64,000 nucleotides of DNA from Microbulbifer bruguierae (GTDB lineage Bacteria > Pseudomonadota > Gammaproteobacteria > Pseudomonadales > Cellvibrionaceae). The stretch is taken from assembly GCF_029869925.1 (NCBI RefSeq), contig NZ_CP118605.1, positions 2,366,501 through 2,430,500 on the forward strand. The letters are read 5' to 3'. Each line of letters opens with the position of its first letter. Position 1 is the stretch's first letter. The notes under the pieces are model-generated. The model worked only from the letters and a program-made list of their open reading frames with translations. It ran no database searches and had not been told where the DNA came from. Made by a program: the position numbers and the translations under genes. Shown here one piece after another: positions 30,003 through 41,100 of the stretch.

Positions 30003-30584
30003 TTAGGCTCCATTGTTGGCGGCATCGCCATCTTCTTCTTTTTTGCGGCCGCTGACACTGACTGTCATCTCAAATGCGCTGGCCTGCTCGCCAAATGCCG
30101 GCTTCGCCGTCACCCCGGTCAGATTCGGAGACTCAAACCATTCAGACTGGTCGAGGCTTCGCATAAAGGAGGACACCCGGTTGTTGGACTCTGCTACCCC
30201 GGATATCTTCAGGGTCTTACCGGTGCGCTTGAGGTTGGTGAGCCACAGACCTTCCGGCGCTGCCCGCACCATCTCATCGAAGTAGCGCACTGCCAGCGGG
30301 CGATTGCCCTGCAGCTCCTGAATCACGCGCATACGATCGATCAGCTGCTGGCGACGCTTCTTGAGATCCTTGATCTCCCTCACCTGCTTATTCAGCGCCA
30401 TGATTTCTGTATTCAACAGCTGATTGCGCTCTTTCTGATTATCGATTTGCGCATCGACCGTCTTCATCCACATAAAGACTGAGACAGCAGCAACAATCAC
30501 AACCAGCACGGCGACCTGCTGGAATTCTTTCTGCTTTTGCTCCCGGTATTCCTGGCGCCACGGGAGTAGATTGATCTTTGCCAT
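30003..30584 (-). CDS. pilN: Type IV pilus alignment protein PilN
   Basis: PilN has a short cytoplasmic N-terminus with the PilM-binding motif INLLPWRQE (residues 4-12). One membrane helix (about 24-42) and a coiled-coil (about 45-80) precede a periplasmic ferredoxin-like domain. The INLLPW motif docks into PilM, as established for Thermus and Pseudomonas homologues. The length of 193 is usual. The start is three bases after the pilM stop. The C-terminal end is acidic and low in complexity (RKKEEDGDAANNGA). Confidence 0.96.
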   Translation of the reverse strand: MAKINLLPWRQEYREQKQKEFQQVAVLVVIVAAVSVFMWMKTVDAQIDNQKERNQLLNTEIMALNKQVREIKDLKKRRQQLIDRMRVIQELQGNRPLAVRYFDEMVRAAPEGLWLTNLKRTGKTLKISGVAESNNRVSSFMRSLDQSEWFESPNLTGVTAKPAFGEQASAFEMTVSVSGRKKEEDGDAANNGA

Positions 30585-30587
30585 GTG

Positions 30588-31685
<1,098 letters not shown>

Positions 31686-31700
31686 TTATGGAGGTTTGAT

Positions 31701-31728
31701 GGTATAGCACTTTAAATTACCGTCGCAA
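31701..31728 (-). promoter_or_regulatory. Sigma-70 promoter of the pilMNOPQ operon
   Basis: On the minus strand TTGCGA (31728-31723) is followed after 16 bp by TATACC (31706-31701). Transcription would begin about 30 nt before the pilM ATG. Confidence 0.6.
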
Positions 31729-31763
31729 CCGCCTTTTGCATAGGTAACAGTGCACATTATTCG

Positions 31764-31769
31764 TATAAT
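31764..31769 (+). promoter_or_regulatory. Likely -10 box of the mrcA promoter
   Basis: A perfect TATAAT lies 50 bp before the mrcA ATG, in the divergent spacer shared with pilM. No good -35 is present at 16-18 bp, so the call rests on the -10 box. Confidence 0.45.
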
Positions 31770-31819
31770 TGTCGAACAGTGCCGATATAATTGATCAAGA
31801 CGTAGACAGAAAGATTTCC

Positions 31820-34510
31820 ATGACCGAAAAAGCCCGCAACCGCCTGCTTTCCCTGCTGTGGCTGGCTCTCGCCGGCGCCGCCGCCGGTGCTATGGCGTTT
31901 TCCAGCATTTATCTCTATTTGAAGCCCGGACTGCCGTCGGTGGAAAGCCTGCGCGATATCCGCCTGCAAACCCCCCTGCGGATATACTCGCGAGATATGA
32001 AGCTAATCGGCGAATTTGGCGAAAAACGCCGCAGTCCGATTACCATCGCGCAGACCCCGGACATGTTCATCAAGGCCATTCTGGCCGCGGAGGACGACGC
32101 CTTTTATTCCCACAGCGGTGTCTCCATTAAGGGGTTGATGCGCGCCGCACGCCAGCTGGTGGCCAGTGGCTCCATCCAGTCCGGCGGTAGCACCCTCACC
32201 ATGCAGGTGGCGCGAAACTTCTTTCTCAGCCGCGATCAGCACTTTATCCGCAAATTCAACGAAATTCTCCTATCGCTGCAGATTGAACAGGAGCTCAGCA
32301 AGGACGAAATCCTGGCCCTGTATATCAACAAGATCTTTCTGGGCAACCGCGCTTACGGCTTCCAGGCTGCAGCGCAGGTGTACTACGGTAAGGACATCAA
32401 CGAGCTGAATCTGGCCCAGTGGGCGATGATGGCGGGCCTGCCCAAGGCGCCGTCCACCTATAACCCCATCGCCAATCCCTCCCGCGCGCTGGTGCGCCGC
32501 AACTGGATCCTGAAGCGCATGCTGGATCTGGGGTATATCGACCAGGACGCTTACAAAAACTCCATCACTGCGCCGGTTACCGCCCGCTATCACGGCCGCG
32601 ATCTGGACATGAGCGCGCCCTATGTGGCGGAAATGGCGCGCAAGGAAGCTGTGGAGCTGTTCGGCGACGCCGCCTACACCGACGGCTACCAGGTAATCAC
32701 CACCGTCGACAGCAAGCTGCAGGACGCGGCGCGCAAGGCTCTGCAGAATGGCCTCGAAACCTACGACAGCCGCCACGGCTACCGCGGCCCAGAGCAGCGG
32801 CTTGACCCTGAGCTTCTGGCGGACAATGACCAACTGGTTGATCTGCTGCGGGAGATCCCGCTACTCGGCGACCTGGAGCCCGCCGTGGTGACCGCGGTAG
32901 CGCCACAGAGCCTCAGTGTACAGTTGCGGGACCGCCGCGTAATTGAAATTCCCTGGGATCGCGGCCTCAGCACCATTCGCCCCTATATCTCTGAAAACGC
33001 CCGCGGTCCGCGGCTCAAGTCCGCCGACGAAATGTTCGCCCCTGGTGACGTGGTGCGCCTGCGCAGGGTACTCATCTCCGCAGAAGAGGTGGAAAAAGAA
33101 CGGGAAAATGCCCGTGTGGCAGCAATTGAGAATGCCGCAGAATCGCTCGCCGATGCCACCGTTACCGACGACCCCTTCACGACTCCGGAAGGACTCGCTG
33201 ACGACGAACAAACGGAAACGCCTCAGCCCCGTGAAGAGTGGCACCTGACCCAGGTACCGGCAGCGCAGAGTGCGCTGGTGTCGCTGCAACCGGAAGACGG
33301 CGCTATCCGTGCCCTGGTTGGCGGCTATGATTTCCGCCAGAGCCACTTCAATCGCGTCACCCAGGCGGCGCGCCAGCCCGGCTCCAATTTCAAACCCTTT
33401 ATTTACTCTTCCGCCATCGAGCGGGGATACACCGCCGCCAGTATCATTAACGATGCCCCCATCATCTTTGAACAGACCAACCTCGAAGACGTTTGGCGTC
33501 CGGAAAACTCCAGTGGTGATTTTCTCGGCCCCATTCGCCTGCGCCAGGCGCTGTATCTGTCGAAAAACCTGGTATCCATCCGCCTGCTGCAGGCCCTGGG
33601 CATCGACTACGCGCTCAACTTCGTCGAAAACTTCGGTTTCGATCGCAGTAAGCTCGCGCGCAACCTCACTATTGCCCTTGGCAGCTCGGCATTGACGCCG
33701 CTTGAGATCGCGCGGGGCTATGCGGCTTTCGCCAATGGCGGCTTCCGGGTCGAGCCCTATCTGGTGGACCAGGTTCTGGACGTACACGGTGACACTATCT
33801 ATCAGGCGCTGCCGCTGACTGTGTGTAGTGACTGCCCGGAAACCAGTGAGCAGTATGGCGGTGAGCCCGAGCCCATCGACCTTCAATCAATTCCCCAGGA
33901 AACAGCGCTGGCATCCGGTGAACGAGAACCACTGGAATTGCGGACCCTGCCGGTTGCACCGCTGCATGCGGATGAACAGGCCCGCCCAAGGGCACCCCGC
34001 GCCATCTCGGCGGAGACCGCTTACATCATGGATTCGATGCTCAAGGATGTCATCAAGAAGGGCACCGGACGTATGGCGCTATCCATGAAGCGCGGTGATA
34101 TCGCCGGTAAAACCGGCACCACAAACGGCCCCCGGGACGCCTGGTTCTCAGGCTATAGTCCCCACCTGGCGACCAGTGTTTGGGTCGGTTTCGACTCCAA
34201 CTCTGAACTTGGCAAGAATGAGTACGGTGGTTCGGCAGCGCTGCCAATCTGGATCGACTTCATGTCCGAGGCACTCGAAGGCCTGCCGGAGCGCCACCTG
34301 GCGCAGCCAGACGATATAGTGACCATGCGTATCAATCCACGCACCGGACTGCGCACATCCCGCGGCGGCATCTTCGAGATCTTCCGTGCGGACCGCCTGC
34401 CGGGGCGCGAAAACTATGGTAACTACCCGTCGATTTACTCAGAGAGCCCGGATACGCCGGCGACAAATGACGACCAGGCCCAGGAGTCATTGCCAGAAGA
34501 GTTGTTCTGA
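31820..34510 (+). CDS. mrcA: Class A penicillin-binding protein 1A
   Basis: This is a bifunctional peptidoglycan glycosyltransferase and transpeptidase. A membrane helix (about residues 12-32) precedes the GT51 domain, with catalytic E91 in AAEDDAFYSHSGV and the motif GGSTLTMQVARN. An OB-like insert (about 315-430) has an acidic stretch. The transpeptidase domain has SxxK at S522 (SNFK), SKN in YLSKNLVSI, and KTG at K764 (KTGTTNGPRDAWF). I chose the ATG at 31820 (MTEKARNRLL), since a TTG upstream adds a tail that does not belong to the family. At 896 residues it is in the usual range. It faces pilM, the order known from Pseudomonas (ponA-pilM). Confidence 0.96.
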   Translation: MTEKARNRLLSLLWLALAGAAAGAMAFSSIYLYLKPGLPSVESLRDIRLQTPLRIYSRDMKLIGEFGEKRRSPITIAQTPDMFIKAILAAEDDAFYSHSGVSIKGLMRAARQLVASGSIQSGGSTLTMQVARNFFLSRDQHFIRKFNEILLSLQIEQELSKDEILALYINKIFLGNRAYGFQAAAQVYYGKDINELNLAQWAMMAGLPKAPSTYNPIANPSRALVRRNWILKRMLDLGYIDQDAYKNSITAPVTARYHGRDLDMSAPYVAEMARKEAVELFGDAAYTDGYQVITTVDSKLQDAARKALQNGLETYDSRHGYRGPEQRLDPELLADNDQLVDLLREIPLLGDLEPAVVTAVAPQSLSVQLRDRRVIEIPWDRGLSTIRPYISENARGPRLKSADEMFAPGDVVRLRRVLISAEEVEKERENARVAAIENAAESLADATVTDDPFTTPEGLADDEQTETPQPREEWHLTQVPAAQSALVSLQPEDGAIRALVGGYDFRQSHFNRVTQAARQPGSNFKPFIYSSAIERGYTAASIINDAPIIFEQTNLEDVWRPENSSGDFLGPIRLRQALYLSKNLVSIRLLQALGIDYALNFVENFGFDRSKLARNLTIALGSSALTPLEIARGYAAFANGGFRVEPYLVDQVLDVHGDTIYQALPLTVCSDCPETSEQYGGEPEPIDLQSIPQETALASGEREPLELRTLPVAPLHADEQARPRAPRAISAETAYIMDSMLKDVIKKGTGRMALSMKRGDIAGKTGTTNGPRDAWFSGYSPHLATSVWVGFDSNSELGKNEYGGSAALPIWIDFMSEALEGLPERHLAQPDDIVTMRINPRTGLRTSRGGIFEIFRADRLPGRENYGNYPSIYSESPDTPATNDDQAQESLPEELF

Positions 34511-34531
34511 CCTCCTACCAAGGGCAGAAAC

Positions 34532-34570
34532 AAAAAAGCCGCCCTGTTATGTCACAGGGCGGCTTTTTTT
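34532..34570. terminator. Bidirectional intrinsic terminator
   Basis: AAAAAAGCCGCCCTG pairs perfectly with CAGGGCGGCTTTTTTT around an eight-base loop. It serves mrcA (+) and chpC (-), which converge here. Confidence 0.93.
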
Positions 34571-34604
34571 GGCCTTATGTCCAGCAGTCGTTGCAATAGG
34601 AAAA

Positions 34605-35090
34605 TCAGCGGCGTTTGCGGTACGCCAGACAGGCTTCTTCCATTTCTGCCAGATCAGGGATCACCGCCGCTTCGCCGGAAAGTGCCACGTGCATCAACTC
34701 TCCCATGGCGCATTCGGCATCGCGCCCCGCCAGTTCTTCCGGCGTAACCCGGACCAGACGCGGTGTACCCTGAAGTACCAGGGCAAAAAACGGCAGATCG
34801 CCTTCCGCCTGGCCGGTACTCAGGACCGCGATACGACAGTTACTGCGCAGGGTAGGCATAGGATTGCCGCGCATCACCTCAAAGGACATCAGCGGCAGGC
34901 GCAATTCCCGCCAGTGTAACTCCCCCATATACCAGTCCGGCGCATCAAACGCGGTGACAGGGCTCTGCAGCGCAATAATTTCGGATAGGGTTTCCACCGG
35001 CACCAGCAACTGACCATCCGCCAGCGGCAAAAGCAGGCTGCTGACCTCCTGCGGTACTTCGGTAGTGGGCAAGGCGTCTACTCCGCTCAT
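34605..35090 (-). CDS. chpC: CheW-like protein ChpC of the Pil-Chp chemosensory system
   Basis: This is a CheW-domain adaptor of about 161 residues (residues 14-150, SSLLLPLADGQLLVPVETLSEI, then WYMGELHWRELRLPLMSFE). Such adaptors couple receptors to the ChpA kinase; in P. aeruginosa the gene at this position is chpC. The ATG at 35090 overlaps the stop of a 23-codon frame (ATGA) that itself overlaps the chpA stop. A longer in-frame extension to 35177 is possible but would overlap chpA and lacks CheW character. It ends 36 bp before a strong bidirectional terminator. Confidence 0.82.
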   Translation of the reverse strand: MSGVDALPTTEVPQEVSSLLLPLADGQLLVPVETLSEIIALQSPVTAFDAPDWYMGELHWRELRLPLMSFEVMRGNPMPTLRSNCRIAVLSTGQAEGDLPFFALVLQGTPRLVRVTPEELAGRDAECAMGELMHVALSGEAAVIPDLAEMEEACLAYRKRR

Positions 35091-35158
35091 GCTTTGTGTT
35101 CTCCGCCGCGCACTCGGGCTTGCATATATTCGTTGCTCGTTGCTGACGCCGTCGCCAT
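35087..35158 (-). CDS. Possible 23-codon coupling frame between chpA and chpC
   Basis: The chpA stop and this ATG overlap as TGATG, and its own stop overlaps the chpC start as ATGA. Its 24 codons, including the stop, exactly bridge the two genes. Short Shine-Dalgarno-like runs (GGAGG, GAGG) precede it at the end of chpA. It encodes MATASATSNEYMQARVRGG plus four residues, with no recognisable domain. It may serve only to carry ribosomes from chpA to chpC. A chance frame is not excluded. Confidence 0.35.
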   Translation of the reverse strand: MATASATSNEYMQARVRGGEHKA

Positions 35159-38100
35159 CACACCTCGGCCTCCGCATCGGTAAAGTCGCGGATCGCCGCC
35201 AACAGCACTTCCTCCTGATAGGGTTTACCCAGATAGTGGTTTACCCCCAACGACAGGGCATGATCCCGGTGCTTCTTACCGGTACGGGAGGTGATCATAA
35301 TGATCGGGATATCCCGCAAGCGGCCACTCGAGCGCATATTGCGCGCCACTTCGAAACCATCCATCCGCGGCATCTCGATATCCAGCAACATCACGTCCGG
35401 AATGACATCCTGGAGCTGGATAATGGCGTCCTGACCGTCTTTCGCGGTAATCACCCGGAAGCCTTCGCGTTCCAGGAAGCGAGTGGTTACCTTGCGCACC
35501 GTTACCGAGTCGTCCACCACCATCACCAGTTTCTGGGTTTCCGGCTCCTCGCGACCACTGATTACAGGCTTTTCCTCCAGCAGGGGAATCTCCGGACGTG
35601 CCAACTGTGCCGAGTGCTTCCGCAGCAGGGCGTGGGCGTCGAGAATCACCACCACCGTCCCGTCACCGGTCACCGTAGCACCGGATACCCCCTGAACACT
35701 GGCGAACTGCGGCCCGAGGCTCTTCACCACAATCTCGCGGCTGCCCAGGATGGCGTCGACCTGCAGGGCCATGGCGGAATTGTCCGAGCGCACCAGCAGT
35801 ACCGGCATCTGCATGTCTTCCACCACAAGGCGCGGTTGCGCACTGGACTGCAGCAGGCTACCAAAATAACTCACCAGGTAGGGCTCACCGGCGTATTCGA
35901 AGCGTGCGTCCGGCGTGCGATAGTAATGCTCCAGCTCGAACGGGCTGAGACGCACGATACCTTCGATGGTGTTCAGCGGCAGTGCGAACATATCCTCGCC
36001 CACTTTCACCATCAGCGCGCGGTTCACGGAAACCGTAAACGGCAGCCGCACCACAAACTCGGTGCCCTCACCCGCCTGGGAGGCGATGGTTACACTGCCA
36101 CCAATCAGCTTGATTTCCGCAGACACCACGTCCATGCCGACACCACGGCCCGAAATCTGCGTGACCTGCTCTGCGGTACTGAAACCTGCATGCAGAATGA
36201 ACTGCATAATCTCACTATTGGACAGCTCTGCGTCCGGGCGCATCAGGCCGGTTTCGATCGCCTTTTCGCGCACCCGCATCAGGTTGATCCCGGCCCCGTC
36301 GTCACTGATGGTAATCACCACCTCACTGCCTTCCCGTGCGAGCGCCACGGAAATACGCCCGCGTTCCGCTTTGCCGGCGTCGCGACGCGCCTGCGGCGAT
36401 TCAATCCCGTGGTCCACCGCGTTGCGCAGCATATGCTCCAGGGGCGCCACCATGCGCTCCAGCATGGATCTGTCCAGTTCTCCCTCAACGTTGGAAAACA
36501 CCAGATCCACCTGTTTGCTCAATTCCGCGCTTACCTGGCGCACAATACGGCGCAGTCGCGGCACCAGGCGGGAGAAAGGCACCATGCGGCTGCGCATCAG
36601 GCCTTCCTGAAGTTCGGTGTTTACCCGCGACTGCTGCAGCAGCAGGGTTTCCGTATCCCGGGCCTTGTTGCCCAGGGTCTGGCGCAACTCCAGCAAGTCC
36701 GAGGTGGACTCCAGCAGTGAGCGCGACAGGTGCTGGATGGACGAATAGCGGTCCATTTCCAGCGGGTCAAAATCAACGTCCTGCTCCGCCAGCTGCTCCT
36801 GACGGAACTGGATCTGAGCTTCAGTCTCCTTGTCCAGCCTGCGCAGCTGTTCGTTGAGGCGGGAGAGGGTCGAGTCCATCTCGTCCAGCGCCAGACCAAA
36901 CTCACTGACCTGCTCTTCCAGACGCCCGCGGGAAATCGAGGTCTCACCGGCGAGGTTTACCAGTTCTTCAAGTAGCTCCGAGGCAACCCGCACCATTTCC
37001 TGGGGTTGGTTGCGCGGCTGGCCGCCATCGCGCTCGCCAATATTCTTCGATTTGCGCACAAACGGCAGCACGTTGCTGGCGGGCACTGGAGCCTGCGCCG
37101 CAGCTACCTTCTCGATCACTTCCACCGCCGGCAGTTTGACATCGCCGGAATCCGGTTCTTCAGCAACCACTTCAGGGGTCTCGTCGCGATCCTCGGACAG
37201 CAGCTCCGGCTCAGGCCGGGTATCCGGTTCAGTGGCTTCGATACCGTAGTCGACGGGACTTGCGTCTACCGCCACCTGCTCATCCGCCCAACTGGTTTCC
37301 AGCAGGGCGCAGAAAGCGGGCAGCTCATCGCCCCCCATCCATGCGCGCACGGTTTCGACACCGGCGGCGAGACGATCGTAGATTGCGTGGGCATCGGCGA
37401 AGAACTCAGCGGAGGGCGAACTGCCGCTCTGCATATTTTCGATCACCGTTTCAAAACGGTGCGCGACTTCACCAAGTCCCATCAATGCCGCCATGCGTGC
37501 ACCGCCCTTGAAGGTGTGCAGCACACGCTTGAGCGCCTCGGGGGGCTCACGGTCTTCTGGAGACTGCTCCCAGTTCTGGATCAGCTCTTCCAGCTCATCC
37601 ATCAGGTCGCTAGCCTCTTCCAGGAATACTTCCACCACATCCGGATCGATATCCGCCAGCAGGCCACGCTGAGATTCACTGATTTCACCGGTGCCCGGCT
37701 CAACCTCGAGAGCCGGCGCAACTGGCACAGAAACCTGTTCGCTCGCAATCTCTTGCGCTGGCACTTCAGGTTCCACCTCGGCGGCGTTTACCGGTGCAGA
37801 CTGGTCTTCAATTGACGAGCCAACAACCGCCATCTCATCAAAAATCTGGCTTTCTTCGACTGAGTCTTCTGTAACCGGCGCTTCCGGCACGTCGACGATA
37901 ACGATATCGTCCAGTTCAGGCTCAACATGTGACTGCGCCGCACTCAACTCGGCTTCGAGCCATTCGACGGTGAGCTCCGGCTCTTGTTCCGGAATTTCAC
38001 TGTCCGACGTCGCCTGCGGAATCAGGGAATCGCTGCGGGCCGCCTGTTCTGCCAGCAGGTCGTCGAAATTGAGGTCGGCAAGCATTCCTTCATTGCCATC

Positions 38101-41100
38101 AGCGTCGACTTGCGACATCTCGATAACAATTTCTTCGCCCGCCTCGTCACGGGGAAGTTCGAGTTCAATGAGCAGTTCCGATTCGTCCGCTTCCGCAACG
38201 ACGGAATCACCGTTGTCCTCTACGCCGAATACGTCGCTGTCGATGCCGTATTCGGACAGGTCGATATCCTCGTCCTCGCCACCATCGTCGCCCTGAGCCA
38301 GATAGCGCAGAGCCTCACCCACTGCTTCGCTTACTGGAGGCAGGTCGGTAGACGCCGCCACCGCGTCGACGAGATCCAGCAGCTCGTTGTGTCCCTGCTC
38401 CAGGGCCGCCCATAGTGCGGGCTCCACTTCGAGGTGTCCGTCGATGACCTGGCGATATACTGCCAACAGCAACTGTGACAACTCCTGCAGGGCTGGCAAT
38501 TGCGCCTGACCGGCGGCCTGTTGCAGCACATCCAGCTCTTCCGCAACCGGCAGCAGGATGCTCGTATCCATCGGCTGCTGACGCCACTGGTGCAGCATCT
38601 GATCTGCATCCAGCAATACTTTCATGCCGTCGGCCATGATGACCGCCAGCAACTGCGGATCTACCGCTTTCGGTTCGTTGGCCTCGCGTTCGCGAATGAG
38701 GTGCCCAACCGCGCGTTCCTGCAGCTCAGCCACCCGCGCCAGAAACTGCTCACTGCGCTCCACCAACAGTGGCTCGCCGCAATAAATCTGGTTCAGCGCA
38801 ACTTTTACATAGCTGGCTGCATCGCCGATTAGCTCGTAGATATCGCTATCGATGGGGACCTGATAGGTGCGCAATTCCTTCACAAAGCGCTCGAGCGGCG
38901 CCATCAATTCCGCAACCGGGGTAACCTCGGCCATGTGCGCGGAGCCTTTCAGGGTATGCAGGGCGCGGTGCAGCGGATCGGAAGGAATCCCGTACAGTGG
39001 CGCAGCACGGTCCATCTCCGACAGAAATTCTGCCACGGTCGCCAGGTGTGTCTCTGCCTCCTGGGCAAAAATTTCCCACAGCTGGGCATTGTCATCAGCG
39101 TCAACCAATTCATCTTCAATCGCCGCGCCGGTCTCGTCCTCCTGCTCGGCGGACTGCAGTAACGCCTGGGGAACTTCCCCCATGGAAAGCTGCTTGGCCC
39201 AGTGTTCCAGCTCCGCAGTACGTGCGGGTTCGGGATCACCGCTGCGGGTGCGGAAAGCGTCGACCATGGAAGGAAGTTTCGCCAGCACCTGTTCAATCAG
39301 CAACGCATGGGCACGGCCCGGGGTGATGGTGTCATCAAGGACCCGGTTCAGCATATTTTCCACGGCCCAGGCCAGCTCACCGACTTCCATCGCTTCCACC
39401 ATGCGGCCGGAACCTTTCAGGGTATGGAAACCCCGTCGGAATTCCACCAGCGCATCGCGGTTGCCAAAATTGGCCACCCACTGCGGGAAGTAATGCTCGA
39501 TGGTCTCCAGTACTTCCGCCGCTTCCTCGAGGAAAATTTCCAGAATTTCGTCGTCGATGATGCTGGTTTCATCGTCATCCGCCAACACCGGAGCAGGTAC
39601 TGTATTTGGTGTCACCGGCCTCGCCGAATCTACGGCGAAGTGGTCTACGGCAGATTCATAAAGGCGCTCATCCGCGTACGATTCTTTTGTCAGATCTGTT
39701 GTTGGCTCTGCGGTCAGACCGGCCGCCAGATCGGCCAGCGGATCTGCGCTTTCCGATGCGTCGATAACCGCGGTTTCAGCGGCTATGTCATCGAGCGAAA
39801 ATTCAAAACTGGCGAGCCCCCGCTCTTCCAGTTGCTCCTGTGAGAGTGCCTGGTCTTCCGCTATAACATCCAGATCCGGCGGCTCTATAACACTATCGGA
39901 CAGAGTCTTTTGACTCTGGATATTCTCGGGATCCTGGCCGCCGGCAACGGCGTAGCCGAGCGTAGCGACGCTTTCTTCCGCCAGGGCCAACAGCATATCC
40001 GCATCTTCGATGCCCTCCGCGCGACGCTCCAGGTAGTACTCGACACTGGTAACGGCGTCGGCCAGGGTATCCAACAGCTTCCAGTCCGGCTGCTCACCGG
40101 CGTGGATCAGACGCTCTTCAATATATTTTTTACACGCTCCGACGATTTCAGCGGCGCGCTGGTAACCCACCATATCCAGGCCGCCACAGACTTCCTGCAG
40201 ACGCTGCGGCACTTGTGACAATTGGCCGGCATCCCAGTGACTGGCGATGTACTCGACAACGGCCTCTTTTACATTTTCCAGGCCAATACGCGCCTCGCGC
40301 AGTACGCGTTCGGTGGCTTCTCCCATGAGCGGGGAATCGCTGTCGATCTTTTTGTCGCGCTCCACCGCCGCAGCGAGACCCGAGTCCAGTTGCACCAGTT
40401 CTGACGCTGCCTGCATCAGCAACTCATCCGGATCGGAGCTGCGAGAAGCGTCACGCAGATGTTCGTATATGCTGCGCGCGCGGGTGCGTTGATTTTCCAG
40501 GCCCAACACGCCGAGGGTGTCGGCGATGCGCTTGGCAATTATCGCGGTATCCGCGAGCGGTGGACGCTCGGTAGTGGTAACACTGGGGTCCAACGCTTCG
40601 CGCACGCTGGCGAGTTCTTCCCGCAGTGCAGCGACTGCGGTACCCATCGCCTCAGGGCCCATAGCCAGTGCATCTTCGGTATCCGGTCGTGGGGTACCCG
40701 GCACAGCCTGATCAAGGGCGTACTTCGTATACAGCGCGCTGGTGCGCGGTCCATTGGGTCCGCTCAGGTATACGTAAAACAGCAGGTTGCGCAGCAAATC
40801 GCGATCCGGACGCAAATCCAGTACCCGCACACCCTGGCCCTGCAGAAGACGGAATTCCACATCGATGCGGCGCAGCAGCTGTCGCAAGGCGGGCAACACA
40901 TTGATGCGGTGGTCGGAGATGCCTTCTAGCAGTGCCTGCAGTATTTCCCACAGGTGCCGGCGCTGGCTGCCGCTGTACAACAGCGCCATCTTCTCACTGA
41001 CCTTACCCAGGTAAGCGATACTCTCACCGCTGTTCACATCGCGAATCAGCGAAGCCGCCGCAACGTGATACATCTTGCGCAATTTGAGCACCAGCTGCTG

